A stretch of 64,000 nucleotides of DNA from Bacteroidaceae bacterium. Lineage in GTDB: Bacteria > Bacteroidota > Bacteroidia > Bacteroidales > Bacteroidaceae. The notes under the pieces are model-generated. The model saw only the letters and a program-made list of their open reading frames with translations, had not been told where the DNA came from and searched no databases. Positions 7,836-16,118 of the stretch are shown here, piece after piece. The position numbers and the translations under genes are program-made. The stretch spans positions 1-64,000 of the forward strand of contig JAFTNZ010000022.1 in the NCBI GenBank assembly GCA_017451645.1. Direction: 5' to 3'. Each line of letters starts with the position of its first letter. The stretch's first letter is position 1.

Positions 7836-8501
7836 ATGGAGGAAATTGAGCATTGTCCATACCCTAAGTTCTACCCTTTTGAAGAAATTGGAGAGGGTTT
7901 TGATGCCGTGGTGGTGGGTGGTGGTGATTTCCCCTCCCACCCTCTTCCTCTGCAACTGATAGGTGAGACGGAGCGTGTAGTGTGTTGCGATGGTGCTGCC
8001 AATGAATTCTTGGCTCGCGGCCTTTGTCCTTGGCGCGTAGTGGGTGATTGTGATTCGCTCTCAGCAAAGGCAAGGCAAGAATTCAGTGACATCATCCGCC
8101 GCAATCCCGACCAAGAGACCAACGACCAGACGAAGGCCGTTACATATCTGGCAGAGAAAGGTATGCGTCGTATAGCCATCATTGCGGCTACAGGTCGCCG
8201 CGAAGACCATACGTTAGGTAACATCAGTCTTCTTATCGAATATATGCGTCAGGGGTTGGATGTGCGCATCTATACCGACTATGGAGTATTCGTCCCTTGC
8301 AGGGACACCTGTGTATTTGAATGTCCCACGGGTACAGCGGTATCCATTTTCAGCTTCGGTACACACGGTATGCAGGCAGAAGGGTTACGCTATCCCCTTC
8401 GCGATTTCACCAGTTGGTGGCAAGGTACGCTGAACACCACCGAAACACCTACTTTCACCATCCGATGCAAGGGAGAATACCTGGTGTATCTGAATTATTA
8501 G
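7836..8501 (+). CDS. Thiamine pyrophosphokinase
   Basis: This enzyme converts thiamine and ATP to thiamine diphosphate and AMP in the cytoplasm. Motifs: VVVGGGDFPSHPLPLQL, VCCDGAANEF, VVGDCDSLS, ETNDQTKAVTYL and ATGRREDHTLGNISLL, all characteristic of the TPK catalytic domain, followed by the smaller beta-rich C-terminal binding domain. From the ATG at 7836 the product has 221 residues, usual for the family. An earlier in-frame ATG at 7782 inside pnuC would add 18 residues and overlap pnuC by 25 bases; either start keeps the genes coupled. Confidence 0.93.
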   Translation: MEEIEHCPYPKFYPFEEIGEGFDAVVVGGGDFPSHPLPLQLIGETERVVCCDGAANEFLARGLCPWRVVGDCDSLSAKARQEFSDIIRRNPDQETNDQTKAVTYLAEKGMRRIAIIAATGRREDHTLGNISLLIEYMRQGLDVRIYTDYGVFVPCRDTCVFECPTGTAVSIFSFGTHGMQAEGLRYPLRDFTSWWQGTLNTTETPTFTIRCKGEYLVYLNY

Positions 8502-8546
8502 TTGACAAGTTGACGAGTTGACAAGACTTTATTAATTGTCAACTCG
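8501..8546. terminator. Repeat-derived hairpin between convergent genes
   Basis: Three tandem 8-mers (GTTGACAA, GTTGACGA, GTTGACAA) begin right after the thiN stop. CGAGTTGACAA (8514-8524) then pairs with TTGTCAACTCG (8536-8546), a perfect 11-bp stem. It sits between convergent genes and could stop transcription from both sides, although T runs are weak. The tandem 8-mer resembles the intergenic TGACGAG/ACAAG repeats near 30490 and 34650. Confidence 0.55.
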
Positions 8547-8577
8547 TATCTCGCCAACTGAAAGATATTTACACAAC

Positions 8578-9213
8578 TTACTCCACGTACTTCACCTTTC
8601 CCTTGTCGCGTGGCTTGGCAGCAGGAGTTTCGTCGGGATATCCGAGGCCTACGCAAAGGCAGAATTCATAACCTTCGCTGAATCCTAAGCGCTCAAGGAT
8701 AGGGGCACAGGCAGGATTGTCGTTAATCATCCGCACAGGGCTTCCCAAGCAGATGGAGCCTACACCGAGTGATTGGGCGGAGAGCATCATATTCTCGGCC
8801 ATCAAACCGCAATCATAGGCCGAGAAATCGTAGCCTTTGTCGCGAGCAATGAACACCATCACCGGAGCACCGCGGAAGCATCCTGCCGCATTTTCCATTT
8901 TGGGATAAGCGGCATTGAGAGTGTTGCAAATCTCTGCCATCACCTGCGAATTGTCCACCACACGCACTTCCCACGATTGCTTGTTCTGTCCGTTGGGGGC
9001 ATTGATGCCGCACTCCATAATCTGGTCGAGCACTTCGCGGCTCACCACCTCATTCTTATATTTCCTGATGCTGCGGCGGGCCATGATGTTTTCAATCACC
9101 GCATTCTTTTCTTCCTCCATAGTTGTCTCATTTTTTACATTCTGATTACCTTCTCCACACGATGCCATAGCCATCATGCACAGGCATCCTACAAGCATTT
9201 TCTTCAGTTTCAT
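8578..9213 (-). CDS. Nitroreductase-family lipoprotein
   Basis: A 211-residue FMN-dependent nitroreductase-fold protein. The N-terminus is a lipoprotein signal (MKLKKMLVGCLCMMAMASCG), so it is exported and lipidated, unlike most cytoplasmic nitroreductases. The domain begins IENIMARRSIRKYKNEVVSR and has INAPNGQNKQSWEV (FMN-binding loop), YDCGLMAENMMLSAQSLGVG and CVGLGYPDETP near the end. Such proteins reduce nitro compounds, quinones or flavins with NAD(P)H; exported ones are common in Bacteroidales with unknown physiological substrate. The whole domain is present and a good promoter lies 40-70 bases upstream. Confidence 0.9.
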   Translation of the reverse strand: MKLKKMLVGCLCMMAMASCGEGNQNVKNETTMEEEKNAVIENIMARRSIRKYKNEVVSREVLDQIMECGINAPNGQNKQSWEVRVVDNSQVMAEICNTLNAAYPKMENAAGCFRGAPVMVFIARDKGYDFSAYDCGLMAENMMLSAQSLGVGSICLGSPVRMINDNPACAPILERLGFSEGYEFCLCVGLGYPDETPAAKPRDKGKVKYVE

Positions 9214-9250
9214 AATCCGATAGTTTTCTAATTGTTTATGTTATACGGTG

Positions 9251-9282
9251 CAAATATACGTATATCTTTATATTCCCCCAAA
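9251..9282 (-). promoter_or_regulatory. Promoter of the nitroreductase gene
   Basis: On the minus strand TTTG (9279-9282) and TATATTTG (9251-9258) are 20 bp apart, a textbook Bacteroidetes -33/-7 pair, giving a leader of about 30 bases. Confidence 0.7.
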
Positions 9283-9360
9283 TAAACGGATAAAACATCT
9301 AAACCTTCCTAAAAAAAAGATGTCAAACCATAAATCCACATTGAACTAATTGACACACAC

Positions 9361-10911
9361 ATGAAAAGAAACATTTTGACAATTGCTATCCTGCTGGGTG
9401 CAACGCTTGCCGTCCAAGCCCAACAATTGGCTTTCCCTGGTGCTGAGGGATTCGGACGATATGCTACTGGCGGACGTACGGGTAGTGTCTATCACGTGAC
9501 AAATCTGAACGACGATGGTCCTGGCTCATTCCGCGATGCCGTGAGCAGGCCCAACCGCATTGTAGTGTTTGATGTTGCAGGCATCATCCGCATCAATTCG
9601 CGCATCAGTGTCAGCCCCAACCTCTACATTGCCGGACAGACGGCGCCGGGCGAGGGAGTGACAATCTATGGCAACGGTCTTTCGTTCAGCGGAGCCGACA
9701 ACACCATCTGCCGTTACTTGCGTGTACGCATGGGAATAGTTGGACAAAAAGGGGCTGATGCCATTGGTGTAGCGCATGGAAAAAATATGATTTTTGACCA
9801 CGTGTCGGCTGCTTGGGGGCGCGACGAGACCTTTTCCATCAGCGGCAAGCATCCCGAGAATATTACCATACAGAACTGTATCATCGGCCAAGGGCTTATC
9901 AACCACTCGGCCGGAGGACTGGTGCAAACTGAAAAACGGGTGACCATCTACCGCACCTTGTATGTGAATAATAACACCCGAAATCCTAAGTTCAAGGGAC
10001 GTCACCAATATGTGAACAATATTGTCTATAATTGGAATGCGGCGGCTTATATCATGGGAGGAAACTCACAGATGACCTCACATGCCAACACCGTGGGCAA
10101 CCTGTTCATCACCGGGCCGATGGGCAAAAAGAATGCCTTCACACGTGCCAACGACCGTTATCACATCTATGCCAAGGACAATCTGTTGGACGATAACCAA
10201 GATGGCAAACTGAATACCCGGCTCATCGGACGCGAGGAGTACGAGGGTGCTCCCACTTTCCATGAAACCCCGTTTGATTATCCCGAACTGCCCACCGTGA
10301 AGGCCAAGAAATTGGTGGACGAAATACTGCCTACCGTGGGTGCTTCGCTCCCCTATCGCGATGATATCGACCACCTGCTGGTGCAAGATGTGCGTTCGCT
10401 GGGCAAACAAGGCGAACAGATTAGCGACGAAGCCAACCTGCCTATCGGAGCACCCGACACATGGGGACTGTGGAAAGGCTCTAATGAAAATCGTACCGAC
10501 ACCGATGGCGATGGCATGCCTGACTGGTGGGAGAAGAAGAATGGCACCGACCCCAACCGCGACGATGCCATGACGCTGAAGGACGGATATGCTAACATCG
10601 AACACTACATCAACTCTATAGACCACACCTACTCGCAACCGTTCTTGAAGTCTCCCGTAGCCTTGACTGCCCAACTCACCGGCAACCAAGTGACCCTGAC
10701 GTGGATGGACTTTACCGACGGAGAGAAGAACTTCGTGGTAGAGCAGCGAATCAATGGTACTTTCCAAGAGGTGAAACGCACCAAGGCCAATGCCACCCAG
10801 TGCACCATCTCCGGTCTTGCTCCTGCCACCAGCTACACCTTCCGCGTGAAAGCCACAGGCAAACAGGGCGAATCAGAGTATAGCAAGGCCGTGGAGGTGA
10901 AGACAAGATAA
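9361..10911 (+). CDS. Secreted pectate-lyase-like beta-helix protein with FnIII domain
   Basis: A 516-residue exported protein: signal peptide to about residue 21 (LGATLAVQAQQ), then a right-handed beta-helix beginning QLAFPGAEGFGRYATGGRTG with GGRTGSVYHVTNLNDDGPGS and VFDVAGIIRI, the pattern of polysaccharide lyase family 1 pectate lyases. Around residue 380 is a calcium-binding-type stretch, DTDGDGMPDWWEKKNGTDPN, and the last ~90 residues are a fibronectin type III domain (TWMDFTDGEKNFVVEQR, GLAPATSYTFRVKA). It probably cleaves pectic polysaccharide outside the cell by beta-elimination. No SusC/SusD pair is adjacent. Substrate and PL subfamily are inferred from the N-terminal pattern. Confidence 0.85.
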   Translation: MKRNILTIAILLGATLAVQAQQLAFPGAEGFGRYATGGRTGSVYHVTNLNDDGPGSFRDAVSRPNRIVVFDVAGIIRINSRISVSPNLYIAGQTAPGEGVTIYGNGLSFSGADNTICRYLRVRMGIVGQKGADAIGVAHGKNMIFDHVSAAWGRDETFSISGKHPENITIQNCIIGQGLINHSAGGLVQTEKRVTIYRTLYVNNNTRNPKFKGRHQYVNNIVYNWNAAAYIMGGNSQMTSHANTVGNLFITGPMGKKNAFTRANDRYHIYAKDNLLDDNQDGKLNTRLIGREEYEGAPTFHETPFDYPELPTVKAKKLVDEILPTVGASLPYRDDIDHLLVQDVRSLGKQGEQISDEANLPIGAPDTWGLWKGSNENRTDTDGDGMPDWWEKKNGTDPNRDDAMTLKDGYANIEHYINSIDHTYSQPFLKSPVALTAQLTGNQVTLTWMDFTDGEKNFVVEQRINGTFQEVKRTKANATQCTISGLAPATSYTFRVKATGKQGESEYSKAVEVKTR

Positions 10912-10980
10912 CTCCGACCTCTCCTTTTTATGATACATTTGACACATCCTCGAAAATCGGATTTTCAAGAAAGATACAGC

Positions 10981-11172
10981 ATGAACCCTATCGCCATACG
11001 CCTGCTTAACCAGCAATTAGCGTCGCCCGTGTTTTCTGCCCCGTCCGATGTAGTATCGCACATGGGAGCAATACAGGCACAGGAATACCGCCTGATGCGT
11101 TGGGCAGTGGCCATGCAGATTGAAAACATGAACGAAGCATGGAGGAGATACGAACAATACAAATCAACATAG
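10981..11172 (+). pseudogene. N-terminal remnant of a winged-helix AlkZ-like protein
   Basis: From ATG 10981: MNPIAIRLLNQQLASPVFSA, then DVVSHMGAIQAQEYRLMRWAVAMQ, which matches the start of the DNA-binding winged-helix/AlkZ-like glycosylase family (R..NQ.L....F..P..VV..MGA.QAQ.Y....WA). Members have about 350 residues or more; here the frame ends after 63 with an unrelated tail (IENMNEAWRRYEQYKST). The rest of the gene is gone, so this is a deletion relic. The DNA after it to the mnmG promoter has no recognisable homology. Confidence 0.55.
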
Positions 11173-11478
11173 GAGGGGGTATCATCATTAAAGAGGAAAA
11201 CTTGCAGATAAATGTAAATTCCTGCTCATATTTACAGGCAAGGAGTCGGATTGCTCCAAAAATCGCAAGGATTCGAATAGTGCAGGTTTACAAAAAGAAA
11301 GTGTAATCAATCAAAATGAGGCTGATTGCGCTTTAAATCTAATTGATATGAGTGTGTGACATGACATAAAGATTTGTATTGTTTGATTTTTCTATCAAAA
11401 TGTCATGCGTAGTTTCCTTCTCTAAAAAAATAGAAATGGGGAAGGAAGAGGAGGAATACGTCAAAAAAGGCGCAACTG
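11173..11478. other. Non-coding region upstream of mnmG
   Basis: About 300 bases without a plausible gene. Short frames are AT-rich and lack family features. It probably contains debris of the deleted AlkZ-like gene. Confidence 0.5.
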
Positions 11479-11510
11479 ATTGCTCTATTCAACTTTTATC
11501 CCTAACTTTG
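11479..11510 (+). promoter_or_regulatory. mnmG promoter
   Basis: ATTG (11479-11482) and TAACTTTG (11503-11510) are 20 bp apart. The -7 matches TAnnTTTG exactly, the -33 only partly. The leader to the mnmG ATG would be about 20-25 bases. Confidence 0.5.
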
Positions 11511-11539
11511 CCACGAAAAAAGAATCATATTATATTAGT

Positions 11540-13411
11540 ATGGAATTTACCTACGATGTCATTGTCATTGGTGCCGGACATGCCGGATGCGAAGCCGCGG
11601 CCGCCGCGGCCAATATGGGTTCAAAGACCTGTCTCATCACCATGGACATGAACAAGATTGGTCAGATGAGTTGCAACCCGGCTGTGGGAGGTATTGCCAA
11701 GGGACAGATAGTACGCGAGATAGATGCCTTGGGTGGATACATGGGATTGGTTACCGACCGTTCGGCCATCCAATTCCGCATGTTGAACCGCTCGAAAGGA
11801 CCGGCCATGTGGAGTCCTCGTGCGCAATGCGACCGCGAGAAATTCATTTGGGCTTGGCGTGAGGTGTTGGAGAATACCCCAAATCTGCATATTTGGCAAG
11901 ATACGGTGAATGAATTGCTCGTTGAAAAGGGCAAAGTTGTGGGAGTAAAGACTGTTTGGGGGGTGACGTTTCATGCCTGTTGTGTCATCCTGACGGCCGG
12001 AACATTCCTCAATGGACTGATGCATGTAGGACGTACCCAACTTCCCGGCGGGCGCATGGCTGAGCCGGCGGCTTATCAATTGACAGAATCCATCACCCGT
12101 CACGGTATTGTGGCCGGACGTATGAAGACAGGTACTCCTGTGCGTATCGATGGACGTAGTGTACACTACGATGAAATGGAGATTCAGGAAGGGGAATCAG
12201 ACTTCCATAGTTTCTCCTACATGAGCGAACCGCGCAAGTTGAAACAGCTCTGTTGTTGGACCTGTTTTACCAATCCCGAAGTACACGAAATACTCCGCAA
12301 TGGGCTTCCGGAATCTCCCCTTTTCAACGGCCAGATTCAGAGTATAGGGCCCCGTTATTGTCCCAGTATAGAGACGAAAATTGTCACTTTCCCCGACAAG
12401 GAGCAGCACCAACTTTTCCTGGAGCCGGAGGGAGAGACCACCCAGGAACTCTATCTGAACGGTTTCTCATCTTCCCTTCCGATGGATATACAGATGGCGG
12501 CCTTGAAGAAAGTGCCTGCTTTCCGCGATCTGGTCATCTATCGTCCGGGATATGCTATCGAATATGATTACTTTGATCCCACCCAATTGAAGCACACGTT
12601 GGAATCAAAGGTTATCCAAAACCTCTTCTTTGCTGGACAGGTAAATGGTACTACCGGTTACGAGGAAGCGGGTGGTCAAGGTCTCGTTGCGGGAGTCAAT
12701 GCGCATATCAATTGCCACGGAGGCGAATCCTTTGTCTTGAAACGCGACGAAGCCTATATCGGTGTGCTCATCGATGATTTGGTGACAAAAGGAGTGGACG
12801 AACCTTATCGTATGTTCACTTCACGCGCTGAATACCGCATTCTCCTCCGTCAGGACGACGCAGATATGCGCTTGACAGAACGTTCCTACAACTTGGGATT
12901 GGCGAAGCGCGAGCGATACGATTTGTTATTGCAGAAGCGTGAAAACATTACTAAGATTATAGATTTTGCACAAAAGTTTTCCATCAAGGCTGCCTATATC
13001 AACGATGCTTTGGAGGGCTTGGGCACTACCCCACTCCGTGGTGGATGCAAACTTATCGATCTGTTGGATCGTCCCGAAATCAATATCAAGAACATCTCGC
13101 CCCATGTCAATGCTTTCGCCCAATTGTTGGACACTATTGAGGGTCGAAAGGAAGAGACCCTGGAGGCGGCTGAAATAAAAATCAAGTATCGTGGATACAT
13201 TGAACGCGAACGGCTGATTGCCGACAAGATGCAACGGTTGGAGAACATCCGTATCAAAGGCAAGTTTGATTATGCCAATCTGCAATCCCTTTCTACGGAG
13301 GCCCGACAAAAGCTGACGAAGATAGACCCTGAAACTTTGGCGCAAGCCAGTCGCATCCCCGGTGTCTCACCCAGCGATGTGAATGTCCTGTTGGTGTTGA
13401 TGGGGAGATAA
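11540..13411 (+). CDS. mnmG: tRNA uridine 5-carboxymethylaminomethyl synthase subunit MnmG (GidA)
   Basis: With MnmE this FAD/NADH enzyme builds the cmnm5 group on U34 of tRNAs. The product begins MEFTYDVIVIGAGHAGCEAA (FAD-binding GxGxxG) and continues with MSCNPAVGGIAKGQIVREID, TAGTFLNGLMHVGRTQLPGG, RPGYAIEYD and GQVNGTTGYEEAGGQGLVAG, all MnmG hallmarks; the helical C-terminus ends ASRIPGVSPSDVNVLLVLMG. From ATG 11540 it has 623 residues, normal for the family; the 20-codon upstream extension crosses the promoter and is rejected. A parS-like site follows directly. mnmG is often near the replication origin. Confidence 0.97.
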   Translation: MEFTYDVIVIGAGHAGCEAAAAAANMGSKTCLITMDMNKIGQMSCNPAVGGIAKGQIVREIDALGGYMGLVTDRSAIQFRMLNRSKGPAMWSPRAQCDREKFIWAWREVLENTPNLHIWQDTVNELLVEKGKVVGVKTVWGVTFHACCVILTAGTFLNGLMHVGRTQLPGGRMAEPAAYQLTESITRHGIVAGRMKTGTPVRIDGRSVHYDEMEIQEGESDFHSFSYMSEPRKLKQLCCWTCFTNPEVHEILRNGLPESPLFNGQIQSIGPRYCPSIETKIVTFPDKEQHQLFLEPEGETTQELYLNGFSSSLPMDIQMAALKKVPAFRDLVIYRPGYAIEYDYFDPTQLKHTLESKVIQNLFFAGQVNGTTGYEEAGGQGLVAGVNAHINCHGGESFVLKRDEAYIGVLIDDLVTKGVDEPYRMFTSRAEYRILLRQDDADMRLTERSYNLGLAKRERYDLLLQKRENITKIIDFAQKFSIKAAYINDALEGLGTTPLRGGCKLIDLLDRPEINIKNISPHVNAFAQLLDTIEGRKEETLEAAEIKIKYRGYIERERLIADKMQRLENIRIKGKFDYANLQSLSTEARQKLTKIDPETLAQASRIPGVSPSDVNVLLVLMGR

Positions 13412-13421
13412 ATCTGATTAA

Positions 13422-13437
13422 TGTTCCACGTGGAACA
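13422..13437. other. parS-like ParB binding site
   Basis: The 16-mer TGTTCCACGTGGAACA is a perfect palindrome. It agrees with the widely conserved parS consensus TGTTNCACGTGNAACA at all fixed positions. It lies in the 58-base gap between mnmG and apt. ParB bound here would load SMC and help segregate the origin region. No parA or parB gene is in the window. Confidence 0.8.
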
Positions 13438-13469
13438 ATACATTAGCAAATTATTATAACTTACTGGGA

Positions 13470-14000
13470 ATGAATAAAGAATTGTTGTTGAAAAACCTAC
13501 GCACAGTGCCTGATTTCCCTATTCCGGGAATACTTTTCTTCGATGTGACCACACTCTTCAAGAATGCTGCTTGCCTGCGTGAATTGGAGGACGCATTATA
13601 TGATATCTATAAGGATAAAGGTATCACTAAGGTTGTCGGTATCGAGTCACGTGGATTTGTCATGGGTGCTTTGTTGGCCTCCCGATTGGGGGCCGGATTC
13701 GTTCCGGCACGTAAACCGGGCAAACTCCCTGCTGAGACTATTCAGGAATCTTTTGCCAAAGAATATGGCACAGACACCATCGAAATCCATAAGGATGCCA
13801 TTGCGGAGGATGATGTGGTGCTGATTCATGATGACCTGTTGGCTACCGGAGGAACTGCCAAAGCGGCTTACAACCTGGTGAAGAAGTTTGGTCCTAAAGA
13901 GGTGTTTGTAAACTTTATCCTTGAGATCACCAATCTCCATGGCCGCGAAATCTTCGATGAAGGAGTGGAGGTAAGTGCACTTTTGGAGGTTGAAGAATAG
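13470..14000 (+). CDS. apt: Adenine phosphoribosyltransferase
   Basis: A 176-residue cytoplasmic enzyme making AMP from adenine and PRPP (purine salvage). It begins MNKELLLKNLRTVPDFPIPG and FFDVTTLFKN, has VVGIESRGFVMGALLA and FVPARKPGKLPAETI, and carries the PRPP-binding loop VVLIHDDLLATGGTAKAAYN. Length is standard. It lies 58 bases after mnmG and 66 before uvrC on the same strand, an order I recall as common in Bacteroides. The PRPP loop has HDDLLATGGT where many enzymes have VDDLLATGGT, which is not expected to matter. Confidence 0.97.
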   Translation: MNKELLLKNLRTVPDFPIPGILFFDVTTLFKNAACLRELEDALYDIYKDKGITKVVGIESRGFVMGALLASRLGAGFVPARKPGKLPAETIQESFAKEYGTDTIEIHKDAIAEDDVVLIHDDLLATGGTAKAAYNLVKKFGPKEVFVNFILEITNLHGREIFDEGVEVSALLEVEE

Positions 14001-14066
14001 TTCCTTTGAAGCCAAGTTCCTGCTTTCTTAATTGGAACCCGAAGCTTTCTAAGCTCATTAAAAGAT

Positions 14067-15887
14067 ATGATAGAGCAAGATCTGCATACAAACGATTATC
14101 TGCGTGGTATCGTGATGAACCTGCCCGAAACGCCCGGATGTTACCAGTATTTGGACAGTACGGGTACTATCATTTATGTAGGTAAAGCCAAGAATCTGAA
14201 ACGGCGTGTCTATTCCTACTTCTCCAAGGAACACGGGCCAGGAAAAACGCGTGTATTGGTCAGTAAGATTGCTGACATACGCTACGTGGTGGTAAAGAGC
14301 GAGGAGGATGCCCTATTATTGGAAAACAACCTTATCAAGAAGTATCGTCCGCGCTATAATGTATTGTTGAAGGACGACAAGACCTACCCCAGTATCTGTG
14401 TGAGCAACGAATATTTCCCGCGCATTTTCCCTACCCGTCGTATTGTACGCAACGGTTCTACTTACTATGGACCGTATAGCCATGTGCCCACCATGTACGG
14501 GTTGCTCGACCTTATCAAGAAACTCTATAAGGTGCGTCGTTGTAATTTGGCGCTGACTCCCGAGAATATCCGAAACGGCAAGTTCAAAGTGTGTCTGGAA
14601 TACCATATAAAGAATTGCCAGGGACCTTGTATCGGCCAGCAGGCACACGACGATTATATGAAGAGCATCAGCGAAATCAAGCAGATTCTTTCAGGAAACA
14701 CCCATGAGTTGACCCGCCAAATGATGAGCGAGATGCAGCGTTTGGCCGCAGAGATGCGCTTTGAAGAGGCGCAGGCCATCAAGGAGAGGTATCAACTGTT
14801 GGAAAGCTATCAAGCTAAGAGTGAGGTGGTTAGCAGTGTGTTACACAACATCGACGTGTTCTCCATAGAGATGGATGGAAACGATGCCTTCATCAACTAT
14901 CTTCATATTGCCAATGGCTGTGTGAATCAGGCTTTTACATTCGAGTACAAGCGGCGGATGGATGAGACGCAGGAGGAACTGTTGCAATTGGGAATTGTGG
15001 AGATGCGCGAGCGGTACAAGAGTCTTTCGAAAGAGATTATCGTACCCTTTGAATTGGATTTGGAACTCTCAGGCGTGACATTTTTTATTCCCCAACGGGG
15101 CGAAAAGAAGAAGCTGCTCGACCTCTCTATCCTCAATGTGAAACAGTATCGTGCCGACCGCATGAAACAGGCCGAGAAACTGAATCCCGAGCAGAAGAGC
15201 GTGCGCCTGATGAAGGAGATACAAGCTGCTTTGGGTATGGAAAAGATGCCGTATCAGATAGAATGTTTCGACAACTCCAACATCTCCGGAACCGATGCTG
15301 TAGCGGCTTGTGTGGTATTCAAGAAAGCCAAGCCCAGCAAGCAGGATTATCGGAAATACAACATCAAAACGGTCGAAGGGCCCGATGATTATGCCTCGAT
15401 GCAGGAGGTGGTACGACGCCGTTATAGCCGCGCCATCGAAGAGGGCACTCCCCTACCCGACCTCATCATCACCGATGGTGGAAAGGGACAAATGGAAGTG
15501 GTACGGCAGATTGTGGAGGACGAACTCCACCTCAACATCCCCATTGCCGGACTGGCCAAAGACGATCGTCATCGCACCCGCGAACTGCTCTTCGGATTCC
15601 CTCCGCTGACCATCGGCTTGAAACAGAACACTCCCCTTTTCCACCTTCTTGAACAGATTCAGGACGAAGTACACCGCTTTGCCATCACCTTCCACCGTGA
15701 CAAGCGTAGCAAGCGACAGACGGCTTCCGCCCTCGACACCATCAAAGGCATTGGCGAGAAGACAAAGTCCGCCCTCCTGAAACACTTCAAGAGCGTGAAG
15801 CGCATTCGCGAAGCATCGGAGGAGGAACTATCCGCCATCATCGGGCCAGCCAAAGCAAAAGTACTTATGGAGGCTTTGAAAGTATAA
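14067..15887 (+). CDS. uvrC: UvrABC excinuclease subunit C
   Basis: UvrC makes both incisions during nucleotide excision repair. Visible in order: GIY-YIG nuclease domain (ETPGCYQYLDSTGTIIYVGK, residues ~17-95), the cysteine cluster CNLALTPEN...C..Y..KNC.GPC, the UVR helical motif (MRFEEAQAIKERYQLL, ~225-250), the RNase H-like second nuclease domain (IECFDNSNISGTDAVAACVV, LIITDGGKGQ, LAKDDRHRT) and C-terminal helix-hairpin-helix (LDTIKGIGEKTKSALLKHF, AIIGPAKAKVLMEAL). At 606 residues it is complete. Last gene of the mnmG-apt-uvrC block; the next 230 bases have no gene. Confidence 0.97.
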   Translation: MIEQDLHTNDYLRGIVMNLPETPGCYQYLDSTGTIIYVGKAKNLKRRVYSYFSKEHGPGKTRVLVSKIADIRYVVVKSEEDALLLENNLIKKYRPRYNVLLKDDKTYPSICVSNEYFPRIFPTRRIVRNGSTYYGPYSHVPTMYGLLDLIKKLYKVRRCNLALTPENIRNGKFKVCLEYHIKNCQGPCIGQQAHDDYMKSISEIKQILSGNTHELTRQMMSEMQRLAAEMRFEEAQAIKERYQLLESYQAKSEVVSSVLHNIDVFSIEMDGNDAFINYLHIANGCVNQAFTFEYKRRMDETQEELLQLGIVEMRERYKSLSKEIIVPFELDLELSGVTFFIPQRGEKKKLLDLSILNVKQYRADRMKQAEKLNPEQKSVRLMKEIQAALGMEKMPYQIECFDNSNISGTDAVAACVVFKKAKPSKQDYRKYNIKTVEGPDDYASMQEVVRRRYSRAIEEGTPLPDLIITDGGKGQMEVVRQIVEDELHLNIPIAGLAKDDRHRTRELLFGFPPLTIGLKQNTPLFHLLEQIQDEVHRFAITFHRDKRSKRQTASALDTIKGIGEKTKSALLKHFKSVKRIREASEEELSAIIGPAKAKVLMEALKV

Positions 15888-16118
15888 CAATCTTCCGCAC
15901 GCAAGATTAGCATTCTTCACCGACCATGATTATCATTCTTTCCAACCTTTCATTTTTACCCTTGTGAGAATCGCAAATTTCCTTCCTCCCCCACGGACGA
16001 GCGGAAATATCGCAAGGATTTTGCGGTGTTATTAATGATAACGAGTTGTATAATAGAGTAATAACCTTAAATTTTATTGTTGGATTTTTGCTTCAAATAG
16101 AAATTATGGCTTGATTCA
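15888..16118. other. Intergenic region between convergent uvrC and the regulator gene
   Basis: No gene or convincing terminator is seen. Short similar words (ATCGCAA..TT) recur but do not form a clear hairpin. Confidence 0.4.
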
